Part shown: positions 8,429-16,226 of the stretch, piece after piece | Layout of the letters: every line of letters begins with the position of its first letter | How positions within the stretch are numbered: position 1 is the stretch's first letter | Source: Nocardioides cavernae | GTDB taxonomy: Bacteria; Actinomycetota; Actinomycetes; Propionibacteriales; Nocardioidaceae | NCBI RefSeq assembly: GCF_013410035.1 | Contig: NZ_JACCBW010000001.1 | Coordinates: 1,178,001-1,242,000, forward strand | Length of the DNA stretch: 64,000 nt | Direction of reading: 5' to 3' | The notes under the pieces: model-generated | What the model was told of the DNA's origin: nothing | The model's database searches: none | What the model saw: only the letters and a program-made list of their open reading frames with translations | Program-made: the position numbers and the translations under genes

Positions 8429-9768
8429 GCGGATTCCTTTGCGTGCGTCGGGGCGTACTGGCTGGCGGGGCGCTCGAGGCCGAGGTGGTCGCGCAGCGTG
8501 CGTCCTGTGTACTCCGTGCGGAACAGCCCGCGCCGGCGCAGGATCGGCACGACCTCCTCGATGAAGACCTCGATGCCGCCCGGCAGCCACGGCGGCATCA
8601 CGTTGAAGCCGTCGGCGGCGCCGTGCTCGGCCCACTCCTCGATGGTGTCGGCGACCTGGTCCGGCGTGCCGGTGACGACGCGGTGCCCGCGGGCCCCGGC
8701 GAGGCGGTGGCACAGCTGGCGCAGCGTCGGGTCCTCGCGCTCGACGATGTCGAGCACGAGCTGGAAGCGGCTGCCCTCGCTGCGCTCCTCGTCGGTGTCG
8801 ATGATCTCGCGCGGGAACGGACCGTCGAGGTCGTACGACGACAGGTCGACGCCGGTGAGCCGGTTGAGCTGGGCGAGGGAGTACTCCGGCTGGGTGAGCT
8901 CGTTGAAGCGGTCGTGCAGCTCCTCGGCCTCCTTCGCCGTCGAGGCGATGAACGGGCTGATGCCCGGGAGGACCTTGAGGCCGCGCGGGTCGCGACCCTG
9001 GGCCTGCGCCCGTTGCTTGATGTCGGCGTAGAACTCCTGCGCCGACCCGAGCGTCTGGTGCGCGGTGAAGATCGCCTCGGCCCAGCGGGCGGCGAACGCC
9101 CGGCCGTCCTCCGACGACCCGGCCTGCACGTAGACCGGCCGGCCCTGGGGCGAGCGCGGGGCGTTGAGCGGCCCGCGGACCTTGAAGAAGCGCCCGGAGT
9201 GGTCGACGCGGTGGATCTTGTCGACGTCGGCGAAGACCCCGGACTCCCGGTCGGCGACGACGGCGTCGTCCTCCCAGCTGTCCCAGAGCTTGGTGATGAC
9301 CTCGACGTACTCCTCGGCGCGGGCGTACCGGTCGCGGTGCAGCGGGTGCGCGTCGAGGCCGAAGTTGAGCGCGGCGTTCGCCGCTCCGGTCGTCACGATG
9401 TTCCACCCCGCACGCCCCTTGCTGAGGTGGTCGAGGGAGGAGAGCTGGCGGGCGAGGTTGTACGGCTCGGTGTAGGTCGTCGACGCCGTGCCGATCACGC
9501 CGATCCGCTCGGTCGCCGCGACGATCGCCGTCATCACGGTGATCGGCTCGAGGCGGAAGCGCGCGGCGTACTGGATGTTCTCCGCCAGCGACGGCCCGTC
9601 GGCGAAGAACACAGCGTCGAACTTCGCGGCCTCGGCCCGCTGGGCGAGCTCCTGGTAGTAGGTGATGTCGAGGATCCGGTCGGTCTCGCTGTCAGGGTGC
9701 CGCCAGGCGGCCTCGTGGTGGCCGTCGGGGTAGATGAACAGGTTGAGGTGAAGCTGTTTGCCCGTCAT
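8425..9768 (-). CDS. NtaA/SnaA/DszA-type flavin-dependent monooxygenase
   Basis: The 447-residue member of the two-component monooxygenase group includes nitrilotriacetate (NtaA), dimethylsulfide (DmoA) and dibenzothiophene-sulfone (DszA) enzymes. Signatures are [18 protein letters not shown] at the N-terminus, [29 protein letters not shown] and [12 protein letters not shown]. It needs FMNH2 from a partner reductase, which is not visible in the window. Start and stop overlap the ATPase gene and the aldo/keto reductase by 4 bp each. Position inside a sulfonate-type ABC operon suggests C-S bond cleavage of an organosulfur compound; the exact substrate is unknown. Confidence 0.88.
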
Positions 9769-10583
9769 GAGGCCGCCCGCTCGTCGAGGTGGGCGTGGTC
9801 GGTGGCGGAGTGCCGGCCCGGTACGGCGTCGTGGTCGTCCTCGACGCCCAGCTCGGACAGCAGCTCGGCGCGCAGCCGGGCGAAGGCCGGGTCGGCCTGC
9901 GAGCGACGGGTGCCGAGGTCGATTCGGGCGTCGTGGCGCACGACGCCGTCGTCGAGCACGATCACCCGGTCGGCCAGGACGATCGCCTCGTCGACGTCGT
10001 GGGTGACGAGCAGGACGGCCGGCTGGTGCACCTCGCAGAGCTTGCGCAGCAGCGTGTGCATCCGGATCCGGGTGAGGGCGTCGAGCGCGCCGAACGGCTC
10101 GTCGGCCAGCAGCAGCTGCGGGTCGCGTACGAGCGAGCGGGCCAGCGACGCGCGCTGCTGCTCACCCCCGGAGAGCTCGTGCGGCCAGGCCTTCTCTCGG
10201 CCGGCGAGGCCGACCTCGGCCAGGGTCTCCGACCCCCGGAGCGCGGCGTCGGAGGACCGGAGGCCGAGGGTGACGTTGTCGAGGAGCCGCTTCCACGGCA
10301 GCAGCCGGGAGTCCTGGAAGACCACCGACACCCGCTCGGGGACCTCGATCCGGCCGGTGCCGTCGACCCCGCGATCGAGGCCGGCGAGGGCGCGGAGCAG
10401 GGTGCTCTTGCCGGAGCCGCTGCGGCCCAGCAGGGCCACGAACTCGCCGGGCGCGATCTCGAGGTCGAGGCCGTTGAGCACGCCGCCCGCCTTGTTGAAG
10501 CTGCGGTGCAGGTCCTTGACGCGGACCGCGGCCCGCGGCTGGTGGGACGTCTGCGTGGTCAGCTGGCCAGGGTGCGTCGCCAT
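9765..10583 (-). CDS. ssuB: ABC transporter ATPase, sulfonate/nitrate type
   Basis: The 272-residue ATPase has a complete motif set: Walker A GRSGSGKSTLLR, Q-loop QDSRLLPW, signature LSGGEQQRASLAR, Walker B LLLADEPFGALD and H-loop VTHDVDEA. The LLPW after the Q-loop is typical of the SsuB/TauB/NrtD group. It drives uptake of a sulfonate-like substrate with the permease and binding protein encoded just upstream. The ATG at 10583 lies inside the end of the permease gene (25-bp overlap) and the stop overlaps the next start by 4 bp. The gene symbol follows family and context; taurine or another sulfonate could equally be the substrate. Confidence 0.88.
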   Translation of the reverse strand: MATHPGQLTTQTSHQPRAAVRVKDLHRSFNKAGGVLNGLDLEIAPGEFVALLGRSGSGKSTLLRALAGLDRGVDGTGRIEVPERVSVVFQDSRLLPWKRLLDNVTLGLRSSDAALRGSETLAEVGLAGREKAWPHELSGGEQQRASLARSLVRDPQLLLADEPFGALDALTRIRMHTLLRKLCEVHQPAVLLVTHDVDEAIVLADRVIVLDDGVVRHDARIDLGTRRSQADPAFARLRAELLSELGVEDDHDAVPGRHSATDHAHLDERAAS

Positions 10584-11413
10584 GACAGGGCCTTCCTCTC
10601 GATGAAGCGGACGATCGCGTCGGCGGTGACGCCGAGCAGGGCGTAGACGACCAGGCCGACGACGATGATGTCGGTCTGGCCGTAGTTGGACGCGAGCGTG
10701 ATCATGTGGCCGATCCCGCTCGTGGCGTTGATGACCTCGACGACGACCAGCGCGAGCAGGGACGAGGTCACCGCGAAGCGCATGCCGAGGAGGAAGCCGG
10801 GCATCGCGCCGGGCAGCACCACGTGGCGGACGAACTCGCCGCGGGTGACGCCGAGCGTCTCGGCGAGCTCGGCGTACCTGCCCTCGATCGAGCGCAGGCC
10901 GTTGTGGGTGTGGATGTAGACGGGCACGAAGACCGCCAGCGCGATGGTGATGACCTTCATCGGCTCGCCGATGCCGAGCCACAGGATCAGCAGCGGGATC
11001 AGGGCGAGCGTCGGGATCGAGCGCTTGACCTGGATCGGCCCGTCGATGAGCGCCTCACCGAGCCTGGAGAGCCCCGAGACGAGCGCCAGGACGGTGCCGA
11101 CGGCGACACCGAGCCCGAGGCCGAGCGCCGCACGGATGCCCGAGGTCAGGAGGCTCTCCTGCAGGCGCCCGTTCTCGACGAGCGTGCCGGCCGTCTCGAC
11201 GACGGTCCACGGCTCGGTGAGCGTGCGCGGGTCGAGGAGCCCGGTGGCCGAGCCCACGACCCACGCAGCCAGGAGCGCGGCGATGCCGATGAGCCCGCCG
11301 AAGCGGATCGGGGCGCCCGGTCCGAGCCGGCGGCGCGTGGGGCGTACGTCCTCCACCGCGTCTGCGGTGAACGAGCGCGTGGGCGCGGTGGTGCTGCTGG
11401 TCATGGTCGTCAT
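10559..11413 (-). CDS. ssuC: ABC transporter permease, sulfonate/nitrate type
   Basis: The 284-residue inner-membrane protein of the binding-protein-dependent permease family has about six helices. The cytoplasmic coupling loop is visible as YAELAETLGVTRGEFVRHVVLPGAMPG (positions about 10800-10880), the EAA-type motif that contacts the ATPase. The ATG at 11413 overlaps the stop of the binding-protein gene by 4 bp; a second ATG three codons later is possible. It forms the membrane channel for the transporter encoded in this operon. Confidence 0.88.
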   Translation of the reverse strand: MTTMTSSTTAPTRSFTADAVEDVRPTRRRLGPGAPIRFGGLIGIAALLAAWVVGSATGLLDPRTLTEPWTVVETAGTLVENGRLQESLLTSGIRAALGLGLGVAVGTVLALVSGLSRLGEALIDGPIQVKRSIPTLALIPLLILWLGIGEPMKVITIALAVFVPVYIHTHNGLRSIEGRYAELAETLGVTRGEFVRHVVLPGAMPGFLLGMRFAVTSSLLALVVVEVINATSGIGHMITLASNYGQTDIIVVGLVVYALLGVTADAIVRFIERKALSWRRTLAS

Positions 11414-12480
11414 GAGCCCTCCACCGCGGCCGCGATGGCCTTCTCGAAGCGGCGGTCGTAGAGCGTCTCGACGTCGAGCGGCTCCTGGTCCTGCTCCTTG
11501 ACGAGGGTGTCGACCGTGATCTGGTGACGGGCGATGAAGTCGTCCCAGCTGGTCGGCACGGTGAACTGGCCGAGCGCGTCGACGACGTACTGCGCGTCCT
11601 CGGGCGAGAGGCCCTCGTGGTCGACGTAGTAGGCCCGCGCGAACTCGTCGGGGTGCTCGGAGATCCACTGCTGGGCCTGGGCCCAGGCGGCGACGTACTC
11701 CTTGATGGCCGCCGCCTTGTCGGCGTCCTCGAGGACGGTGGTCGGCGCGTAGAGCGTCCACGCGTCGTCGCGCACGCCGGGCGCGATGGTGCTGGCGCCG
11801 TCCTGCTCGTACTTCGCGAGGTAGGTCTTGACCAGCGTCTGGCCGAGCGGCGCGACGTCGACCTGCTTGCTCGCGAGGGCGACCGAGAAGGCGTCGTCGA
11901 CGCTCTGCATCTCGACGAACTCGACGTCGTCCTGCGTCAGTCCGGCCTCGCGGAGCACGTTGAGCACCAGCGCGCCCTGGGCCTGGCCCGGGCTGTAGGC
12001 GATCTTCTTGCCCTTCAGGTCCTCGATCGACTGCACGTCGACGCCCGGCGCGATGCCGAGCTCGTAGGTCGGGTGCTCGTCGGGGTCGACGGTCTCGCGT
12101 GCGGCCACGATGCGGACGTCGGTGCCGGTCCAGTGCGCGAAGAGCGGCGGGATGTCGGCGACCGAGCCGATGTCGATCGCGTCGGCCCGGAAGGCCTCCA
12201 GCGTCTTGGGGCCGCCGGTGACGTTGGCCCACTCGACGTCGATGTCGAGGTCGTCGATGAGGCCGGAGGTCTCCAGTGCGACCTGGGTGGCGGGGTCGCC
12301 GACGCGCAGGACGGTGCCGTCGGCGGGCTTGTCGGGGAGCGCGGCGCTCAGCTCGAGCTTCGGCCCGGCCTCGCTGCCCCCGCAGGCGGACAGGCCGGCG
12401 ACCAGGACGCCGACGGTGGTCAGCAGGGTGGCGCGCGCGAGCGGGCGACGGATCAGGCGGTCGAGCCCTCGTCGTGGCAT
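11410..12480 (-). CDS. ssuA: ABC transporter substrate-binding lipoprotein, sulfonate type
   Basis: The 356-residue exported binding protein begins with an Arg-rich signal and a lipobox LSAC (about residues 31-34), so it is anchored to the outer face of the membrane. The body resembles the SsuA/TauA/NMT1 group (VLRVGDPATQVALETSG, AIDIGSVADIPPLFAHW, then a LKGKKIAYSPGQAQGALVLN segment). It captures an organosulfur or related ligand for the SsuBC-like transporter. The ATG at 12480 is chosen over an upstream in-frame ATG at 12513 because GGAG lies about 8 nt before it. It is the first cistron of a five-gene overlapping operon. Its AT-rich upstream region carries a motif shared with the ssuD-like promoter. 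Confidence 0.87.
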   Translation of the reverse strand: MPRRGLDRLIRRPLARATLLTTVGVLVAGLSACGGSEAGPKLELSAALPDKPADGTVLRVGDPATQVALETSGLIDDLDIDVEWANVTGGPKTLEAFRADAIDIGSVADIPPLFAHWTGTDVRIVAARETVDPDEHPTYELGIAPGVDVQSIEDLKGKKIAYSPGQAQGALVLNVLREAGLTQDDVEFVEMQSVDDAFSVALASKQVDVAPLGQTLVKTYLAKYEQDGASTIAPGVRDDAWTLYAPTTVLEDADKAAAIKEYVAAWAQAQQWISEHPDEFARAYYVDHEGLSPEDAQYVVDALGQFTVPTSWDDFIARHQITVDTLVKEQDQEPLDVETLYDRRFEKAIAAAVEGS

Positions 12481-12518
12481 GGGGGAGTCTCCGTTCTCGG
12501 GGTGAGGTTCCAAAGTAC

Positions 12519-12533
12519 TGTAATCGAGTCGAC
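12519..12533 (-). promoter_or_regulatory. Possible shared operator upstream of ssuA-like gene
   Basis: The minus-strand word GTCGACTCGATTACA in an AT-rich patch 40 bp before the ssuA-like start matches 11 of 15 bases of GTCGAGTGGGTTACT at 13666-13680 before the ssuD-like gene. It may be the site of one regulator controlling both transcripts; the regulator is not in view. Confidence 0.35.
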
Positions 12534-12586
12534 TTTATTGAGTATGTGGTGCTGCGAGTTCCCTCCCCCCCGCCCGCACGTCCCTG

Positions 12587-13645
12587 TCAGCCGCGGAGCA
12601 GCGGCAGGAGCGAGTCGCCAACGCGGACGATCTCCTGCTCGTAGGGGGTGTCGCTGAGCACGAAGTGCGTCACCCCGAGGTCGGCGTACCTGCGCAGCGC
12701 CTTGGCCACGTCGCCCGGGGACCCGACGAGCCAGGTCGTGCCCGCCCCGCCGCCCCCGACTCGGCCGGGAGCGGTGTAGAGGCAGTCGTCGAGGACGTCG
12801 CCCTGCTCGGCGAGGTCGAGCAGGCGCTGCTGGCCGACCGCGACGCGCCGCCCGGGATCCGCGGTCCACTCGTGCTGGCCCTGGGCCATCGCCGCGACCT
12901 TGGCCTCGGCGTCGGCCCACGCCTCCTCGGTGGTCTCGCGCACGAGGGTGGTGATGCGCAGGCCGTACTCCAGCGGCGGGAGGTCGCGGTCGAGCTCGGC
13001 GCTGAGCCGGCGCAGGTGGTCGATGCGTGCGGCGACGCCGTCGAGCGGCTCGCCCCAGAAGAGCTGGACATCGGCCTCGGCCGCCGCGGTGCGCTGCGCG
13101 GCCTCGGACGCGCCGCCGAAGTAGAGCGTCGGGTGCGGGCGGCCCTCGCGGGCGACGGGCTTGTGCTCGAGCGTGGCGCCCTGCGCCGCGTAGTGCTCGC
13201 CCTCGAACGTGATGTCGTCCTCGGTCCAGTAGCGGCGGACGAGCCGCATGAACTCGCGCGTACGGGCGTAGCGCTGCGCCTGGTCACCCTCGTCGTCGCC
13301 GTACTGCGGCTGGTGGTCGGGGCCGCTCACGATGTTGACCTTCACCCGGCCCCCGGAGAGCTGGTCGAGCGTGGCCGCGGACGAGGCGAAGTGGGCCGGC
13401 GTCCAGTAGCCGGGCCGGATCGCGATGAGCGGGTTGAACGTCGTCGTCGCGGCGGCCAGCGCGGTCGAGACCGTGAACGTGTCCGGGCGCTTCCAGCCCG
13501 TGCCGATGAGGGCGCCGCCCCAGCCGTGGCCCTCGGTCAGCCGGGCGAGGTGGACCAGGCGCTCCAGGCTGTTGTGGCCTGCGACGGTGTCGTCGAGGCG
13601 GTGGCCCGGCGTCACCTGGTTGGGGATGTACCAGAGGAACTCCAT
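12587..13645 (-). CDS. ssuD: SsuD-like alkanesulfonate monooxygenase
   Basis: The 352-residue flavin-dependent monooxygenase of the SsuD group converts alkanesulfonates plus FMNH2 and oxygen to aldehyde and sulfite. It opens with EFLWYIPNQVTPGHR and has GWGGALIGTG, FNPLIAIRPGYWTP, LSGGRVKVNIVSG and PTLYFGGASEAAQ, all typical of SsuD-like proteins. Length is slightly under the E. coli enzyme (381 residues). It starts at the ATG at 13645 and is separated by 106 bp from the ssuABC-like operon on the same strand, with its own AT-rich promoter region. No SsuE reductase is encoded nearby, so FMNH2 must come from elsewhere. Confidence 0.85.
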   Translation of the reverse strand: MEFLWYIPNQVTPGHRLDDTVAGHNSLERLVHLARLTEGHGWGGALIGTGWKRPDTFTVSTALAAATTTFNPLIAIRPGYWTPAHFASSAATLDQLSGGRVKVNIVSGPDHQPQYGDDEGDQAQRYARTREFMRLVRRYWTEDDITFEGEHYAAQGATLEHKPVAREGRPHPTLYFGGASEAAQRTAAAEADVQLFWGEPLDGVAARIDHLRRLSAELDRDLPPLEYGLRITTLVRETTEEAWADAEAKVAAMAQGQHEWTADPGRRVAVGQQRLLDLAEQGDVLDDCLYTAPGRVGGGGAGTTWLVGSPGDVAKALRRYADLGVTHFVLSDTPYEQEIVRVGDSLLPLLRG

Positions 13646-13665
13646 CTCGCTTCTTTCTACTTATT

Positions 13666-13680
13666 GTCGAGTGGGTTACT
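13666..13680 (+). promoter_or_regulatory. Possible shared operator upstream of ssuD-like gene
   Basis: GTCGAGTGGGTTACT, 20-35 bp before the ssuD-like start, is the counterpart of the site at 12519-12533. It lies within a 40-bp AT-rich patch that stands out from the GC-rich surroundings. Confidence 0.35.
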
Positions 13681-13745
13681 ACAGATAGCACGCCTCCGGG
13701 GTCCAGCCCCGCAAGCCGGGCCGCATGGCGGACAGCCCCACCCAA

Positions 13746-13790
13746 GGTGGTCGAGTAGCCGCGAGCGCCAGCGAGCGGCGTATCGAGACC
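13746..13790. repeat. REP-like imperfect palindrome
   Basis: A 45-bp imperfect palindrome reads GGTGGTCGAGTAGCCGCGAG... and closes with ...GAGCGGCGTATCGAGACC. Elements of the type GGTCTCGATACG...CTACTCGACC are scattered between genes in Nocardioides and relatives (recalled, not searched). It sits between the ssuD-like promoter and the VOC gene. Confidence 0.55.
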
Positions 13791-13847
13791 CACAATCCGA
13801 CCCCACAGCGGTCACCACCTGACCTGAATGCCCCCTACCGTCAGACC

Positions 13848-14249
13848 ATGGACATGAAGCTCGAGCTGGTGATGGTGCCCGTGACAGATGTCGACCGGGC
13901 CAAGGAGTTCTACGAGAAGGTCGGCTTCGTCGCCGACCACGACCAGACCGTGAGCGACGATGTGCGCTTCGTGCAGCTGACCCCTCCGGGCTCGGCGTGC
14001 TCGATCGCCATCGGTCGCGGCCTCACCCGCATGGAGCCGGGCTCACTCGACAACATGCAGATGGTCATCGCCGACGCCGACGCGACCCACGCCGACCTCG
14101 TCGCGCGCGGCATCGAGGTGAGCGACGTCGATGAGCTGGCCTGGGGCCGCTTCGTCTTCTTCGCCGACCCCGACGGCAACGGCTGGGCGCTTCAGCAGCT
14201 GCCCGACTGGTCGCAGGGCGCGGGTGGCGAGGGGTACGACGCGGGCTAG
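13848..14249 (+). CDS. VOC (glyoxalase/bleomycin-resistance) family protein
   Basis: The 133-residue protein is one complete vicinal-oxygen-chelate module: MKLELVMVPVTDVDRAKEFY opens the first beta-alpha-beta unit and FVFFADPDGNGWALQQLP closes the second. Members include glyoxalases, extradiol dioxygenases and drug-binding proteins; the substrate cannot be assigned. The ATG at 13848 is preferred over an upstream in-frame start because the VOC fold begins there and TACCGT at 13836-13841 is 6 nt upstream, suggesting a leaderless transcript. The C-terminal GAGGEGYDAG tail is low complexity. Confidence 0.88.
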   Translation: MDMKLELVMVPVTDVDRAKEFYEKVGFVADHDQTVSDDVRFVQLTPPGSACSIAIGRGLTRMEPGSLDNMQMVIADADATHADLVARGIEVSDVDELAWGRFVFFADPDGNGWALQQLPDWSQGAGGEGYDAG

Positions 14250-14366
14250 GCATCGCAGCCGGGCCGATGTGGCGCGTCGCGCCGGAATGACCGAGTTGGG
14301 CGATGGCGTACGGGCGCCCGTGGCGGTTGGGTCGACCTACCGACCCCTCGACCACCGGAGCCCACG

Positions 14367-14951
14367 ATGCGCCTCTCTCGGAAGACCACGACCTCCACGA
14401 CGTCCGTCGTCACCGCCGCACTCCTCCTGGCGCTCGTCGCCGCCGCGACCGTGGCCGTCGGCTCCGCCACCGGCGCAGGGCGTACGCCCTCCTCCCTCAC
14501 CGCGTGCGCGGCGAAGGACGGCGGGTCACTGCGCCTCGTCGCGAAGAAGAAGGCGTGCCGCCCCGACGAGCGGCCGGTGACGTGGGGCAAGCGCGGCCCC
14601 CGGGGCGCGCCCGGGACGAACGGGGTCGACGGGACCAACGGCGCCGTCGGCCCCCAGGGACCGGCTGGGGCGCCGGGGATGTCCGGCTACCAGGTCGTGG
14701 AGGAGCTCACCCCGGTGAACGGCTTCCTGTTCGGCACCTTCTACGCCACGTGTCCCGCGGGGAAGCGGGTCGTCGGTGGCGGCGCCACGGCTGTCACCGA
14801 GGAGGGAATCGAGCAGGCGACCGACACCTTCACGGTCCTGTCCCAGTCCCCCACGGCGGACGGGCGGCGGTACTACGCAGGGGTCTACAACACCGGGACC
14901 GTCGTCAAACGCTTCGTGGTCCGCGCGATCTGCGTGTCCGCGACGACCTGA
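14367..14951 (+). CDS. Secreted protein with short collagen-like region
   Basis: The 194-residue protein has a cleavable-type signal (hydrophobic helix about residues 14-33), then a KKKACRPDERPVTWGKRG segment, a Gly-X-Y stretch at about residues 75-108 (GAPGTNGVDGTNGAVGPQG and following) and a C-terminal globular part with FYATCPAGKRVVGGGA. GGAG lies 10 nt before the ATG. No enzymatic motif is visible. The C-terminal CPAGK(R/K)(V/I)(V/L)G word and the collagen-like segment are shared with the protein at 18751, so the two are paralogues in architecture. It is likely displayed or released outside the cell; function unknown. Confidence 0.75.
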   Translation: MRLSRKTTTSTTSVVTAALLLALVAAATVAVGSATGAGRTPSSLTACAAKDGGSLRLVAKKKACRPDERPVTWGKRGPRGAPGTNGVDGTNGAVGPQGPAGAPGMSGYQVVEELTPVNGFLFGTFYATCPAGKRVVGGGATAVTEEGIEQATDTFTVLSQSPTADGRRYYAGVYNTGTVVKRFVVRAICVSATT

Positions 14952-14982
14952 CGGCGGCACGGACGGCCGGCCCGTCCGCTGG

Positions 14983-15660
14983 TCACCCCGCCTCGCGGGC
15001 CTGGAAGTCCCAAACCGCGACGTGGCCCAACGCACCGGTGAGCGTCACCCAGGAGGCGTGCATCGGCAGCTCCTCGCGTCGGACCAGGCGGGGTTCGCTC
15101 CAGCGCTCGGAGTCTCGCCGCGCGGTGCCGACGGACAGCACGTCGGCGGCGGTGGTGCGGACCACGCGGGTGCGTGCGTGCTCCATCACCAGGCGCAGGG
15201 TGGCGAGTCCGTCCTCGCCGCCGCCCTCGTGGAGGTGGCGTTGGTCGGGTTCGACCGCCTGGAGGATCCGGGTCGGCCGCTGCGGCGGGTTGACCGCGAG
15301 CAGATCTGCGGGGACCTCGCCGAGCGAGGTGAAGTCGAGCACCTGCGTCGCGAGCCGCCGGGAGCCTTCCCGCCCCATCACGGATGCGACGTTGTCGGCG
15401 GTCGCCCGGGCGGCAGCCGGGTCGTTGTCGATGGCGATGACCTGCTCGGCCCCGGCGGCGAGTGCCGCGATCGTGATGAGGCCGGCCCCGCTCCCGGCAT
15501 CGATGACGGTGAGGCCCTCGACGTCGACCATGGTCGCGGCCAGGAGCGCGGAGAACCGCGAGGGGCTGTGCACGCCGTCGAGCGCCGTGAGCTGCTGGCC
15601 GAGGGCGTACCACTCGCGCCACTCCGTGCGGGAGATCGGGACGTGGTCGGTCGACGTCAT
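14983..15660 (-). CDS. Class I SAM-dependent methyltransferase (small, HemK/PrmA-like)
   Basis: The 225-residue protein carries SAM-binding motif I VIDAGSGAG (about residues 52-60), an acidic ribose-binding position in VIAIDND (about 74-80), and NPPQ (about 124-127), the catalytic NPPY-like motif used by enzymes that methylate glutamine, adenine or other planar nitrogens. The target is unknown. AAGGA precedes the ATG at 15660. It is convergent with the collagen-like gene and divergent from the Lrp regulator, with only 80 bp between starts. Confidence 0.75.
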   Translation of the reverse strand: MTSTDHVPISRTEWREWYALGQQLTALDGVHSPSRFSALLAATMVDVEGLTVIDAGSGAGLITIAALAAGAEQVIAIDNDPAAARATADNVASVMGREGSRRLATQVLDFTSLGEVPADLLAVNPPQRPTRILQAVEPDQRHLHEGGGEDGLATLRLVMEHARTRVVRTTAADVLSVGTARRDSERWSEPRLVRREELPMHASWVTLTGALGHVAVWDFQAREAG

Positions 15661-15740
15661 GCGTGGTCCTTCGGGTCGGCGGGGTCGTGGCTTGTGGGAT
15701 CGGGTGTGACGGGCCCGGCGCGCGGGCGTACGTTCGGTGC

Positions 15741-16226
15741 ATGTCGCCCGCGATCGAGCTCGATGCCGTGGATCGCGAGATCCTCCGTCTCCTGCAGCTC
15801 GACGCCAGGACGCAGAACAAGGATCTCGCGGAGCGCGTCGGCCTGGCTCCGTCCACCTGCCTGGCGCGGGTGCGGCGGCTCTCCCGCGCCGGCGTCATCA
15901 CCGGGTTCACCGCGGTGGTCGACCCGGACGCCGTCGGCCGGGCGGTCGAGGCGCTGCTGTCCGTGCAGATGCGGCACGCGCGGTCGCTGGTGGACCCGTT
16001 CGTGGAAGCGGTACGCGACCTGCCCGAGACCCGCGCGGTGTTCCACGTGACGGGTCGCGCCGACTTCGTCGTGCACGTCGCGTGCGGCACCGTCGGCGAC
16101 CTGCAGCGGCTCGTGCTCGACGAGTTCACGGCGCGTGCGGAGGTCGGTCACGTGGAGACGCACCTGGTCTACTCGCGATGGGACGGCGGGCCGCTCCCGC
16201 CGTTCCCTGCCGAGACGGGCGACTGA
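15741..16226 (+). CDS. Lrp/AsnC family transcriptional regulator
   Basis: The 161-residue regulator has an N-terminal winged HTH (LDAVDREILRLLQLDART, then LAPSTCLARVRRLSRAGVI, about residues 8-48) and a C-terminal RAM/AsnC ligand-binding fold (about 65-145). Proteins of this group sense amino acids and assemble as dimers to octamers. The start is the ATG at 15741, 6 nt after TACGTT at 15729-15734 (leaderless); a longer frame upstream is not supported. It is convergent with the PLP enzyme gene and their 3-prime ends overlap by 58 bp. In pseudomonads an Lrp protein (MdeR) controls a methionine gamma-lyase, so a similar pairing is plausible. Confidence 0.9.
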   Translation: MSPAIELDAVDREILRLLQLDARTQNKDLAERVGLAPSTCLARVRRLSRAGVITGFTAVVDPDAVGRAVEALLSVQMRHARSLVDPFVEAVRDLPETRAVFHVTGRADFVVHVACGTVGDLQRLVLDEFTARAEVGHVETHLVYSRWDGGPLPPFPAETGD

